Origin: Paralimibaculum aggregatum
GTDB lineage: Bacteria > Pseudomonadota > Alphaproteobacteria > Rhodobacterales > Rhodobacteraceae
NCBI RefSeq assembly: GCF_030270585.1
Contig: NZ_BSYI01000013.1
Location: 1-64,000, forward strand
Direction: 5' to 3'
DNA: 64,000 nucleotides
Position numbers and translations under genes: made by a program. Below the pieces are notes generated by a model, which made no database searches, was not told the DNA's origin, and saw nothing but the letters and a program-made list of their open reading frames with translations. Below, in pieces: positions 55,538 to 63,630 of the stretch (positions are counted from its first letter, which is position 1; each line of letters begins with the position of its first letter).

Positions 55538-56560
55538 ATGGCCCGGCACAAGGGGCGCGGCTTTGCCGCCATCAACTATCCCATCGGCATGAATCTCGGC
55601 GGCGATCCGAGCCAGGCGCTGGTGCATTCCAACCCGGACGGCAAGTTCATGGTGAGCCTGTCCTCGATCGATCTCGGGCAGGGCATGAAGTCGGTCACCC
55701 GGCAGATCGCGGCGGAGACCCTCGGGGTGCCGGTGGAGGATGTCTATGTCGACACCGCCGACAGCGACACCGGCCCGCACTGCATGGGCAGCTTCGCCTC
55801 GCGCGGCACCCACCGGGTCGGCAATGCGGTGATCGCCGCGGCGCAGGAGGCGCGCGCGGTGCTGCTCGAGGCGGCGGCGGAGGAACTCGAGGTCAGCGCC
55901 GCCGATCTCGAGACCGACGGCAGGGGAAACATCCACGTGAAGGGCGCGCCGGGGCGCTCGATCACCACCGCGGCGGCCTCGCTGGCGGCGCAGTTCAAGC
56001 AGGGGCGCACGGTCTCGGGGCGCGGGATCTTCCTGATCCCCTTTGCCGGCGTCGACCCCGAGACCGGCGAGATGACCCCGGTCTCCTGCTTCGCCCATGC
56101 CGCGCTGGTGGTGGATATCGAGGTCGATGACGAGACCGGCGAGATCGAGGTCGCCAAGCTCAGCTCGGCCTACGAGGTGGGCCGCGCGCTCAATCCGAAG
56201 CTCGTCGAGCAGCAGCTCGTCGGCGGCGCCTGGATGGGCATGAGCCATGCCGCCTGGGAGACCACCGAGCCCTACTACCCGGACCGCGGCCACGGGCCGG
56301 AGGACTTCAACCAGTATCTGATGCCCGGCCCGGGGGACATCGCGCCGCATGACATCGCGATCCTCGAGCGCCCGGCGCCGGACGGGCCGTATGGCGGCAA
56401 GGGGCCGGGCGAGATGTGCGCCAACCCGGTGCTGCCGGCGCTGGCCAACGCGGTCTACGACGCGGTTGGCGTCAGGATCGACGAGCTGCCGGTGACGCCG
56501 GAGAAGATCCTGCGCGGCATCCAGGCCAATGGCGGCGCCCGGCCGAAGGGGCGGCGCTGA
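55538..56560 (+). CDS. Molybdenum hydroxylase large subunit, C-terminal half
   Basis: 340-aa protein equal to the second molybdopterin-binding half: MARHKGRGFAAINYPIGMNLGGDPSQALVH, then SLSSIDLGQGMKSVTRQIAAETLGVP (molybdopterin binding), DTADSDTGPHCMGSFASRGTHRVGNAV, VGRALNPKLVEQQLVGGAWMGMSHA, and the catalytic base Glu292 in GGKGPGEMCANPVLPALANAV. Starts one base after the previous stop and overlaps the MoxR gene by one base. Together the two halves form a full subunit; two-piece Mo subunits are also known in nicotinate dehydrogenase of Eubacterium barkeri. Confidence 0.93.
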   Translation: MARHKGRGFAAINYPIGMNLGGDPSQALVHSNPDGKFMVSLSSIDLGQGMKSVTRQIAAETLGVPVEDVYVDTADSDTGPHCMGSFASRGTHRVGNAVIAAAQEARAVLLEAAAEELEVSAADLETDGRGNIHVKGAPGRSITTAAASLAAQFKQGRTVSGRGIFLIPFAGVDPETGEMTPVSCFAHAALVVDIEVDDETGEIEVAKLSSAYEVGRALNPKLVEQQLVGGAWMGMSHAAWETTEPYYPDRGHGPEDFNQYLMPGPGDIAPHDIAILERPAPDGPYGGKGPGEMCANPVLPALANAVYDAVGVRIDELPVTPEKILRGIQANGGARPKGRR

Positions 56561-57441
56561 TGCCGGTTAGGCCCGTCATCGGCGGCATCGGCAGCCCCGG
56601 GGCGCTCTCGGAGGCGCTGGCCGCCGCGCAGTATGACGCGGACCCGGAGCTCGCCACGGCGGCCTATCTGGCGCTGGCGCTCGGCAAGCCGCTGCTGCTC
56701 GAGGGCTCGCCCGGCGTCGGCAAGACCGAGGCGGCCAAGGCGATCGGCTCGGTGCTGGCGCGGCGGGTGATCCGGCTGCAATGCTTCGAGGGGATCGACG
56801 CGGCGGCGGCGCTCTACGAGTGGAACTATCCCCGGCAGATGCTGGCGATCCGCCAGGCCGGCGAGGACTATCTCAACATCTATGCCGACGAGTTCCTGAT
56901 CGCGCGGCCGATGCTCGAGGCGCTGCGCGCGCCCGAGGCGGCGATGCTGCTGATCGACGAGGTCGACCGGGCCGATCACGAGTTCGAGGCCTTCCTGCTG
57001 GAGTTCCTCTCGGACTTCCAGATCTCGATCCCGGAGACCGGCACGGTGCGCGCGCCGGTGGCACCGGTGGTGGTGCTGACCTCGAACCGCACGCGCGACC
57101 TGCACGAGGCGCTGCGCCGGCGCTGCGTCTATCACTGGATCGACTATCCCGACCCCGAGCGCGAGGCGCGGATCGTGATGATGCGCGCGAGCGCCGTGGC
57201 GCGGTCGACCGCCGATGCTATCGTCGCCGCGGTCGGGCGGCTGCGTGCCGAGCCGCTGGCCAAGCCGCCGGGTGTCGCCGAGACGGTGGAATGGGCCGAG
57301 GCGGCGACGCTGCTGCAGCGCCAGGGCGCACCCTGGCCGGAGGCCTTCCGCCGCGCCATCGGGGTGGCGCTGAAGGACCATGACGACATGGCCTTCGTCG
57401 CGCCCCGGCTCGACGCGCTGATCGGCGGGGAGGCGGCATGA
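56560..57441 (+). CDS. MoxR/CoxD-type AAA+ ATPase
   Basis: 293-aa AAA+ chaperone. Walker A LLLEGSPGVGKTEAAKAI (residues 49-56 GSPGVGKT), Walker B MLLIDEVDRADHEFEAFLLEFLSDF, sensor VVLTSNRTRDLHEALRRRC. Homologous to CoxD of carboxydotrophs, which helps assemble the active-site metal of the Mo hydroxylase, working with a VWA partner, here the next gene. Overlaps it by four bases (ATGA). GTG or ATG 56560 is set by the TGATG junction with the large-subunit gene. Confidence 0.93.
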   Translation: MPVRPVIGGIGSPGALSEALAAAQYDADPELATAAYLALALGKPLLLEGSPGVGKTEAAKAIGSVLARRVIRLQCFEGIDAAAALYEWNYPRQMLAIRQAGEDYLNIYADEFLIARPMLEALRAPEAAMLLIDEVDRADHEFEAFLLEFLSDFQISIPETGTVRAPVAPVVVLTSNRTRDLHEALRRRCVYHWIDYPDPEREARIVMMRASAVARSTADAIVAAVGRLRAEPLAKPPGVAETVEWAEAATLLQRQGAPWPEAFRRAIGVALKDHDDMAFVAPRLDALIGGEAA

Positions 57442-58550
57442 GCGTCGCGCCTCTGCCCCGGGCGCTGCGCCCGCTGACCGGCTTCGCCGCGGTGCTGCGC
57501 GCCCATGGCTTTGCCGTGGCGCCGGAGCAGACCGAGGGCTTCGTCGCCGCGGTCGGGCTGCTCGGGCCGACCCATGTCGAGGATCTGCGCCGCGCCGGCC
57601 ATGCGCTGCTGGCACCGCCGCCGGAGCGCCATGCCGAGTTCGACGCCCTCTTCGACACGCATTTCCTTGGCCGCATCGTCGCCGCGCAGGCCACGGCCGA
57701 GGAGGATGACGAGGCGATGGAACTGCGCGAGGACCAGCCGGGCACGGTCGACCTGCCGGAGCCCGACGAGCTGCGCGAGACCGGCGCCGAGGCGACCACG
57801 GCGGAGACCCTCTCGGCCCGGAGCTTCGCGCCGCTCGGCGAGGATGCGCTGCTGCGCCGCTTCGCGCGCGAGGCGCGGACCCGCCTGCCGCAGCGGATCG
57901 GGCGCCGGCGGCGGCCGGTGCGGCGCGGGCGGCTGCTCGACATGCGGCGGGCGCTGCGCCAGGCGGTGCGCCATGACGGCGAGGTGGTGGCGCTGCCGCG
58001 CCGTGCCCGGCGCCCGGTGCAGCGGCGGGTCTGCCTGCTGATCGACATCTCCGGCTCGATGAAGGCCGGCACCGAGAGCGCGCTGCGCCTCGCCCATGCG
58101 CTGGTGCAGGCGGGCGACCGGGTCGAGGTCTTCACCCTCGGCACCCGGCTGACGCGGCTGACCCGGGCGCTGCGGCTGAAGAACCGCGAGGCGGCGCTGG
58201 CCCGGGCCGGCACGCTGGCGGCGGACTGGGACGGCGGCACCCGGCTCGGCGACGCGCTCGGCGCCTTCCTCGCGGTGCCGCGCTTCGCCAGCTTCGCCCG
58301 GGGCGCGGCGGTGGTGGTGCTGTCGGACGGGCTGGAGCGGGGCGGGCCGGAGGCGATGATCGCCGCCGTCGCGCGGCTGTCGCGGCTGGCCTGGCGGCTC
58401 GACTGGCTGACCCCGCTGGCCGCCGACCCGAACTTCGTCCCGCGCACCGCGGCGCTTTCCGGTGCGCTCCCGCATATCGACCGCCTCGGCGACGGCAGCT
58501 CCATCGGCGCCATCGCCGCGCGGCTCCTCTCACTCGGCAGGACTGACTGA
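57438..58550 (+). CDS. VWA-domain protein, CoxE type
   Basis: 370-aa partner of the MoxR ATPase. N-terminal helical part with acidic middle (EEDDEAMELREDQPGTVDLPEPDEL, then SARSFAPLGEDALLRRFAREARTRLP), basic middle (RRRRPVRRGRLLDMRRALRQAVRHDGEVV), and the VWA domain with the metal site DISGS at about residue 203 in RRVCLLIDISGSMKAGTESALRLAHAL. CoxE is needed with CoxD for cofactor maturation in carboxydotrophs. Overlaps the next gene by one base. Confidence 0.92.
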   Translation: MSVAPLPRALRPLTGFAAVLRAHGFAVAPEQTEGFVAAVGLLGPTHVEDLRRAGHALLAPPPERHAEFDALFDTHFLGRIVAAQATAEEDDEAMELREDQPGTVDLPEPDELRETGAEATTAETLSARSFAPLGEDALLRRFAREARTRLPQRIGRRRRPVRRGRLLDMRRALRQAVRHDGEVVALPRRARRPVQRRVCLLIDISGSMKAGTESALRLAHALVQAGDRVEVFTLGTRLTRLTRALRLKNREAALARAGTLAADWDGGTRLGDALGAFLAVPRFASFARGAAVVVLSDGLERGGPEAMIAAVARLSRLAWRLDWLTPLAADPNFVPRTAALSGALPHIDRLGDGSSIGAIAARLLSLGRTD

Positions 58551-59431
58551 TGCAGATCGTCGACTCCCATCACCATATCTGGCGCCAGGCGGATCTGCCC
58601 TGGCTGCTCGGCCCGATGCAGCCGCGGATCTTCGGTCCCTACGAGCCGATCCGGCGCGACTACGGCATCGAGGAATATCTCGCCGATACCGGCGGCACCG
58701 GGGTCGTGAAGTCGGTCTATGTGCAGGCCAACTGGGCGCCGAACTGGGCCGCCGACGAGGCCGTCTGGGTCAGCGGCGAGGCCGCGCGCACCGGCTGGCC
58801 CCATGCCATCGTCGCTCATGCCGAGATGACCCGCGGCGATGTCCGCCCGGCGCTCGACCGGCTGGCGCAGTATCCGCTGGTGCGCGGCATCCGCCAGCAG
58901 CTGCACTGGCATCGCAACAAGCTCTACCGCTTCGCGGCGCGCCCCGATCTCTGCGAGGACGCCGCCGTGCAGGCCAACATCGCGCATCTGGCCGATTATG
59001 GCTGGAGCTTCGACCTGCAGGTCTTCCCGGGCCAGATGGAGGGCGCCGCGCGCCTCGCCGAGGCCTGTCCGGACGTGACCTTCATCCTGCAGCATGCCGG
59101 CATGCTCGAGGACCTCTCGGATGCCGGCCGGGACATCTGGCGCGCCGGCATGGCGCGGCTCGCCGGCTGCCCGAACGTGGTGACCAAGACCTCGGGTCTC
59201 GGCACCTTCATCCACCGTGTCGACGCGGCGCAGATCGCCCGCATCCTCGCGGAGACCGTGGAGCTCTTCGGCGCCGAGCGCTGCCTCTGGGGTTCCAATT
59301 TCCCGATCGAGAAGCTCTGGACGGGCTTCGGCGATCTTCTGGCCGCGCACCGGCAGGCGGCGGAGACCCTCTCCGAGACCGAGCAGGCGGCGCTTTTCCA
59401 CGACACCGCAGCCCGGGTCTACCGGCTGTGA
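58550..59431 (+). CDS. Amidohydrolase 2-type TIM-barrel hydrolase (PDC hydrolase-like)
   Basis: 293-aa metal-dependent hydrolase. Starts MQIVDSHHHIWRQADLPWLLG with the HXH metal motif, middle QNA-like YPLVRGIRQQLHW, C-terminal RCLWGSNFPIEKLW with the metal/water ligand aspartate block replaced by N/F. Close in style to 2-pyrone-4,6-dicarboxylate and lactone/amide hydrolases of the AHS2 superfamily. The substrate could be a lactone or cyclic amide made by the Mo hydroxylase. Coupled to coxE by one base. Confidence 0.85.
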   Translation: MQIVDSHHHIWRQADLPWLLGPMQPRIFGPYEPIRRDYGIEEYLADTGGTGVVKSVYVQANWAPNWAADEAVWVSGEAARTGWPHAIVAHAEMTRGDVRPALDRLAQYPLVRGIRQQLHWHRNKLYRFAARPDLCEDAAVQANIAHLADYGWSFDLQVFPGQMEGAARLAEACPDVTFILQHAGMLEDLSDAGRDIWRAGMARLAGCPNVVTKTSGLGTFIHRVDAAQIARILAETVELFGAERCLWGSNFPIEKLWTGFGDLLAAHRQAAETLSETEQAALFHDTAARVYRL

Positions 59432-59455
59432 CAAAAGACAGGGAGTGAGCGATCC

Positions 59456-60304
59456 ATGGCCCTCGAAATCCACGTCCTCGACTATGGCGATATCGAGCTC
59501 GAGACGAGCTTCCTGGTGCTCGGCCACGAATGCGGGCGGGTCCGGCGGGTGCCGGTCTACGGGTTCCTGATCCTCGGCGGCACCTATCCGGTGGTCGTCG
59601 ATACCGGCTACCGCGACAACGCGATCATGGAGAGCCTCGGCATGCGCGGGCTCCAGTTCCACGAGAACATGATCGAGAACCAGCTCGCCAGGCACGGCGT
59701 GAAGCCGGGCGATGTGCGCTATGTCGTGCACACGCATCTGCATATCGACCATGCCGGCAAGGACGACGTCTTCCCGATGAACACCACCGTGGTGCTGAAC
59801 CGGCGCGAGCTCGAATGCTCGGTCTCCGGGCTGATGCATCCGCAGTATCCCAAGCCCGACATCCAGCACCTGATCGAGCGGCTGCACACCCAGGACGCGC
59901 TGCGCTTCCTCGACCTCGAGATCACCGGCGCGGAGGAGATCATCCCCGGCGTCTGGTGCGAGCCGGCCAATGCCCATACCGAGGGCTCGGCCAACGTGAT
60001 CGTCGAGACCGCGGACGGGCTCGCCTGCATCTGCGGCGACGTGATCTACAACTTCAACGACCAGATCGTGAACCAGGTGCGCCAGACCCAGTTCATGGAG
60101 CCGCAGGTGACCGGCAACCATGCCGGCTCGAAGCGCGCGGAGAAGGGGGCGATCAAGAAGCTGCTCAACAATTTCCGCTATCTGCTGCCCGTGCATGACG
60201 CGCCGGCGAAGATCGAGAACCAGCAGGTCACCGGGCGGCTGCAGATGCAGGTGCCGGGGCCGGTGGTCTCCTCGGTGCCGCAGCGCAACTGGTTCCCGAT
60301 GTGA
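59456..60304 (+). CDS. Metallo-beta-lactamase-fold lactonase (N-acyl homoserine lactonase family)
   Basis: 282-aa MBL-fold hydrolase. Di-zinc motif HLHIDH at residues 94-99, further ligands HTEG (about 175), DVIYN (about 193) and the C-terminal PVHD. Annotated as AHL lactonase family by similarity, but in this operon a catabolic lactone is more likely than quorum quenching. GACAGGGAG lies before ATG 59456, 24 bases after the amidohydrolase. The final residues (QRNWFPM) are typical of the group. Confidence 0.88.
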   Translation: MALEIHVLDYGDIELETSFLVLGHECGRVRRVPVYGFLILGGTYPVVVDTGYRDNAIMESLGMRGLQFHENMIENQLARHGVKPGDVRYVVHTHLHIDHAGKDDVFPMNTTVVLNRRELECSVSGLMHPQYPKPDIQHLIERLHTQDALRFLDLEITGAEEIIPGVWCEPANAHTEGSANVIVETADGLACICGDVIYNFNDQIVNQVRQTQFMEPQVTGNHAGSKRAEKGAIKKLLNNFRYLLPVHDAPAKIENQQVTGRLQMQVPGPVVSSVPQRNWFPM

Positions 60305-60318
60305 TCGCGGGGCGGCGC

Positions 60319-60377
60319 GGGCCCGTGCCCGCCGCCGTCCCCCACCCACCCACCCGGACGCCGGCGGGCACGGACCC
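60319..60377 (+). repeat. Stem-loop carrying a G-quadruplex-capable loop
   Basis: Arms CCGTGCCCGCCG (60323-60334) and CGGCGGGCACGG (60362-60373) form 12 bp, extended by three more pairs (GGG/CCC) past one mismatch. The 27-nt loop contains CCCCCACCCACCCACCC (60339-60355); the complementary strand reads GGGTGGGTGGGTGGGGG, a compact four-tract G-quadruplex with one-base loops. Lies between the MBL and SMP-30 genes, so it may reduce or process the transcript between them. Confidence 0.65.
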
Positions 60378-60398
60378 GCCTCAGAGGGGAGCGCCGAG

Positions 60399-61985
60399 AT
60401 GGCCCATGACGCAATGGACCCGTCCTTCCGCGAGCTGATCGCCGAGCATGCGCCGGTGCGCCAGATCGGCACCGGCTTCACCTTCACCGAGGGCCCGATC
60501 TGGCACCCGCGCGAGGGGCATCTGCTGTTCTCAGACATGCCGGCGGATGTGCGCCGGCGCTGGGACCCCGCGGGCGGCGTGCGCGAGGTGATGCGGCCCT
60601 CGAACAAGGGCAACGGCATGACCTATGACGCGGAGCTCAACCTCCTCGTCTGCGAGCACAGTACCTCCTCGGTGGCGCGCTTCGGCCCGGACGGGCGGCG
60701 CGAGGTGCTGGCCAGCCATTACGGCGGACGCGAGCTGAATTCGCCCAACGACATCTGCGTGAAGTCCGACGGCTCGATCTGGTTCACCGACCCGACCTAT
60801 GGCCGGATGCCGGGCTTCGGCGTCGAGCGGCCGACCGAGCTCGGCTTCCAGGGGGTCTATCGCATCCCCGCCCGCGGCGGCGCGCCGGAGCTGGTGGTCG
60901 ACCGCTATCTCTTCACCCAGCCGAACGGGCTCTGCTTCTCGCCGGACGAGCGGCTGCTCTATGTCAACGACACCGTGCAGACCAATATCCGCGTCTTCGA
61001 GATCCGCGCCGACGGGCGGCTCGCCGGGGGCCGGGTCTTCGCCAGCGGCATCGTCGATCCGCTGCGCGAGGGCGTGCCGGACGGGATGAAATGCGACGCG
61101 CGGGGCAATGTCTGGCTGACCGCGCCGGGCGGGCTCTGGGTCTATGCGCCGTCCGGCCGGCTGATCGGCAAGGTCTCGATCCCGGAGAAGGCGGCGAACC
61201 TGCACTGGGGCGGCAAGGACTGGCGGACGCTCTTCGTCTGCGCCACCCATTCGGTCTATGCGGTGCAGACCCTGGTCGGCCCGCGCACCGAACCCTTCAT
61301 GCGCAGCGGCGCCCCCGCCGCCACCGCCGCGCCGGCCCCGGCCCGGGCGCGCACGGCGGCCGCCGCGGCGCCGGCGGCGGGCGGGCGCATCGAGGCCGGG
61401 CGCAGCGCGCTGATCCTGCAGGACCTGCAGAACGACGTGATCTCCGCCGGCGGGGCCTTCGCCGATTCGGGCTCGCCGCTGCATGCCCGGGCGCAGAACG
61501 TGGTGGAGAATGCCCGCCGTCTCGCCGAGGCCTGCCGCAGCCGCGGCGGGCTGGTGATCCATGTCTGGTTCGTCTGCGAGCCGGGGCATCCGGCGATGCT
61601 GGCCAATGCGCCGCTCTTCGAGGGGCTGGTCGGGGCCAATGCGCTGGTGCGCGGCAGCTGGGGCGCGGCGCCGGTCGCAGGGCTCGAGCCGCAGCCGGGG
61701 GACCTGGTGGTCGAGAAGATGACCATGAGCGCCTGGGAGAGCGGCCGGCTCGAGACCTATCTGCGCGGCGCCGGGCGCGACACCATCCTCAACTGCGGCG
61801 CCTGGACCAACATGTCGGTCGAGCACACCGCCCGCACCGGTGCCGACAAGGGCTATCGCATGATCGTGCCGCAGGATGCCTGCTCGACCATGAATGCCAA
61901 CTGGCAGCGCGCCTCGATCGACTTCGCAATGGCCAATGTGGCGGAGATCGCCACGGTCGACGAGGTGATCGCCCGGCTCGCCTGA
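60399..61985 (+). CDS. SMP-30/gluconolactonase fused to isochorismatase-fold domain
   Basis: 528-aa fusion. Residues about 15-300 form the SMP-30 beta-propeller: GTGFTFTEGPIWHPREGHLLFSDM (metal Glu in TEGPIW), GRELNSPNDICVKSDGSIWFTDP, QPNGLCFSPDERLLYVND. Residues about 305-340 are an Ala/Pro linker. Then an isochorismatase-like hydrolase: the catalytic Asp in ALILQDLQNDVI, Lys in VVEKMTMSAWESGRL, but the nucleophile motif TNxxCVxxT reads TNMSVEHTARTGADKGY with Ser473 in the cysteine position. It may be inactive, use serine, or bind ligand. GAGGGGAGC before ATG 60399. Last gene of the island. Confidence 0.9.
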   Translation: MAHDAMDPSFRELIAEHAPVRQIGTGFTFTEGPIWHPREGHLLFSDMPADVRRRWDPAGGVREVMRPSNKGNGMTYDAELNLLVCEHSTSSVARFGPDGRREVLASHYGGRELNSPNDICVKSDGSIWFTDPTYGRMPGFGVERPTELGFQGVYRIPARGGAPELVVDRYLFTQPNGLCFSPDERLLYVNDTVQTNIRVFEIRADGRLAGGRVFASGIVDPLREGVPDGMKCDARGNVWLTAPGGLWVYAPSGRLIGKVSIPEKAANLHWGGKDWRTLFVCATHSVYAVQTLVGPRTEPFMRSGAPAATAAPAPARARTAAAAAPAAGGRIEAGRSALILQDLQNDVISAGGAFADSGSPLHARAQNVVENARRLAEACRSRGGLVIHVWFVCEPGHPAMLANAPLFEGLVGANALVRGSWGAAPVAGLEPQPGDLVVEKMTMSAWESGRLETYLRGAGRDTILNCGAWTNMSVEHTARTGADKGYRMIVPQDACSTMNANWQRASIDFAMANVAEIATVDEVIARLA

Positions 61986-62420
61986 GCGCGGCCGGGCCCG
62001 GCCTGCCACCGACCGGCCTGCCATCGCCGCGCTCTCGGCCGGCAGCGGCATGGGCATCGGGTTGGGGGGCCGGCAGCTTAGGACATCCCCGGGCCGGCAG
62101 GCTCCCGCGCGCCGCGGGTTCGCGGTCTGTGGGCAGGCCCCGGGCGGTGCCAGGCCGCCTGCCCGCCCGCCGGCACATGGCGCCTGCCATAACTGGCTGG
62201 ACTCATCCGATATCTGCTTGTGAATAGCGCTTAAAAATGATCCGACACCGCAACTTTATACGGTGGGATATAATGTGCCAACGCTTCGCAGGTCGCAGAA
62301 GGATATTGGCAATTTCGACAAATTTTCTTGACCATTGTCATGGATCTGGGCCAACCAATGGAAACAAGAATTGACGTGTCCGGAATTGCTACTGAGAGTC
62401 TCATTGTGGGGGGGTGACGG
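61986..62420 (+). other. 435-bp intergenic region with an AT-rich patch
   Basis: After the SMP-30 fusion the first 200 bases are GC-rich with no clear terminator. From about 62200 the base composition drops sharply (for example CTTAAAAATGA, GACAAATTTTCTTGACC), very unlike the surroundings. It contains an exact TATAAT at 62269-62274 and a TTGACC at 62328-62333 and TTGACG at 62371-62376, but no pair has sigma-70 spacing. Likely the promoter region of the next gene or a trace of inserted DNA. No open reading frame of note. Confidence 0.5.
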
Positions 62421-63473
62421 ATGCCGAACGCGGATGCGGGGGATATTGGTGCCTCCGGCACGAGTTCAGCGAGATGGTCGGTGCTGTTGCTGGCCCAGAA
62501 TGCCAAGGTCGTCGATCTTCGAATTGCCAGGCGCAATCTCGCGCCGATCCGCCGTGCGCTCATCGGGCAGTATGCAGACGAGGTTTCGGCACGGCTGCCA
62601 GCCCATTTCCCTGTGTGTCCGGCGGCGCTCTGCGTCGCGTTCGGCCGTGCGCTCGATGCGGCGCTGATCCGCGGCCAGGATGCCGCGCGCGAGGCGGCGC
62701 GGAACCGCCTGCTGCTGGCCGAGGCGGCGCTCACGCATATCGCGCGGCTCGCGGTGGTCTGGCCGCGGGCGATCGGCGCGGAGCGGCGCTCCGGGAGCCT
62801 CGCCGAGGGGCGCCGGATCCTGGCCGGGATGATGGCCGGTGCCGATCCTGCCGAGGGGCGCCGCCGTCTCGGCGCGATCCTGCGCAGGGAGTTCGAGAGC
62901 TGCACCGCCGGGGGCGGCACCGCCGGCCGGCTGGTCGCGCGGCTCGAGCGGATCCAGCCGGAGCTGCCGTCCGATCCGCCGCTGGCACGGGCCGATGCCG
63001 CCTGGTTCGACCGCCGCCTCGCGGCCGCGCCGCAGTTCTCGGACGCGCCGGACCGTGACGGCGCCCCGGCCGAGCCCTGCGGGCAGTTTTCCCGTGCCGG
63101 CCATCCGGCGCTGCGCATCCGGGCCATGCTGGTGCAGGCCGCCGAGGACCTGCAGCGGCTGGAGGAGGATGCCGTCCCGGTGGAGGATCTGGCCGAGCTT
63201 GGCCATCGCAGCCATTTCGCCGGTTGCGGCATCGCGCGCACGGCGCGGGGGCCGCTCGCCTGCCGGCTCAGGCTCGACAAGGGCCGCATCGTCGATTTCC
63301 GGGTGGTCGGGCCGACCGAATGGCTCGCGCATCCGGATGGCGCGCTGGCCCGCGCGCTCGGCGCGCTGTCCGGCCCGGAGATCGAGGCGGATGCCCGCGC
63401 CGTGACCGCCGCCTATGCGCCCTGCGTGGGGCTCGAGTTCCGGCTGGTCGAGCGGGTGGCGCAGGCGAGCTGA
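62421..63473 (+). CDS. Orphan hydrogenase-large-subunit-like protein (HupK-like)
   Basis: 350-aa protein that looks like a reduced [NiFe]-hydrogenase large subunit, as in HupK maturation proteins. N terminus KVVDLRIARRNLAPIRRALIGQYADEVSARLPAHFPVCPAALCVAFGRALDAAL (CxxxxC like the first nickel motif), C terminus TARGPLACRLRLDKGRIVDFRVVGPTEWLAHPDGALARAL, which matches the PRGALGHW...VVPTTWN region of large subunits. The last nickel motif DPCxxC is reduced to APCVGL, so a nickel site is not intact. No small subunit or other hyp/hup gene is in the window. GGGGGGG before ATG 62421. The assignment is moderate. Confidence 0.6.
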   Translation: MPNADAGDIGASGTSSARWSVLLLAQNAKVVDLRIARRNLAPIRRALIGQYADEVSARLPAHFPVCPAALCVAFGRALDAALIRGQDAAREAARNRLLLAEAALTHIARLAVVWPRAIGAERRSGSLAEGRRILAGMMAGADPAEGRRRLGAILRREFESCTAGGGTAGRLVARLERIQPELPSDPPLARADAAWFDRRLAAAPQFSDAPDRDGAPAEPCGQFSRAGHPALRIRAMLVQAAEDLQRLEEDAVPVEDLAELGHRSHFAGCGIARTARGPLACRLRLDKGRIVDFRVVGPTEWLAHPDGALARALGALSGPEIEADARAVTAAYAPCVGLEFRLVERVAQAS

Positions 63474-63630
63474 TCGCTCCGGCGCCAGCCCTCGCGCGGG
63501 CGTTGTGGAAAAATCCTGGGGCGCCTCTGGCGCGGGCGAAAGGGCTCCTCTAAGGTCTCCCGGACAGTGGTGGGCGGGCCGCCTTGCCGTCGCTTCGCCC
63601 TCCAGACCCACAACCGTGAAATCTGGTGCA

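Noticed and set aside
53785-56560. Frameshifted, broken CoxL pseudogene
   Set aside because: Both halves have their own start, good spacing and conserved motifs, and a similar split exists in a known enzyme; better seen as two functional genes.
59456-60304. Quorum-quenching AHL lactonase
   Set aside because: Fold similarity is clear, but the operon context is catabolic and there is no luxI/luxR pair, so I do not claim an AHL substrate.
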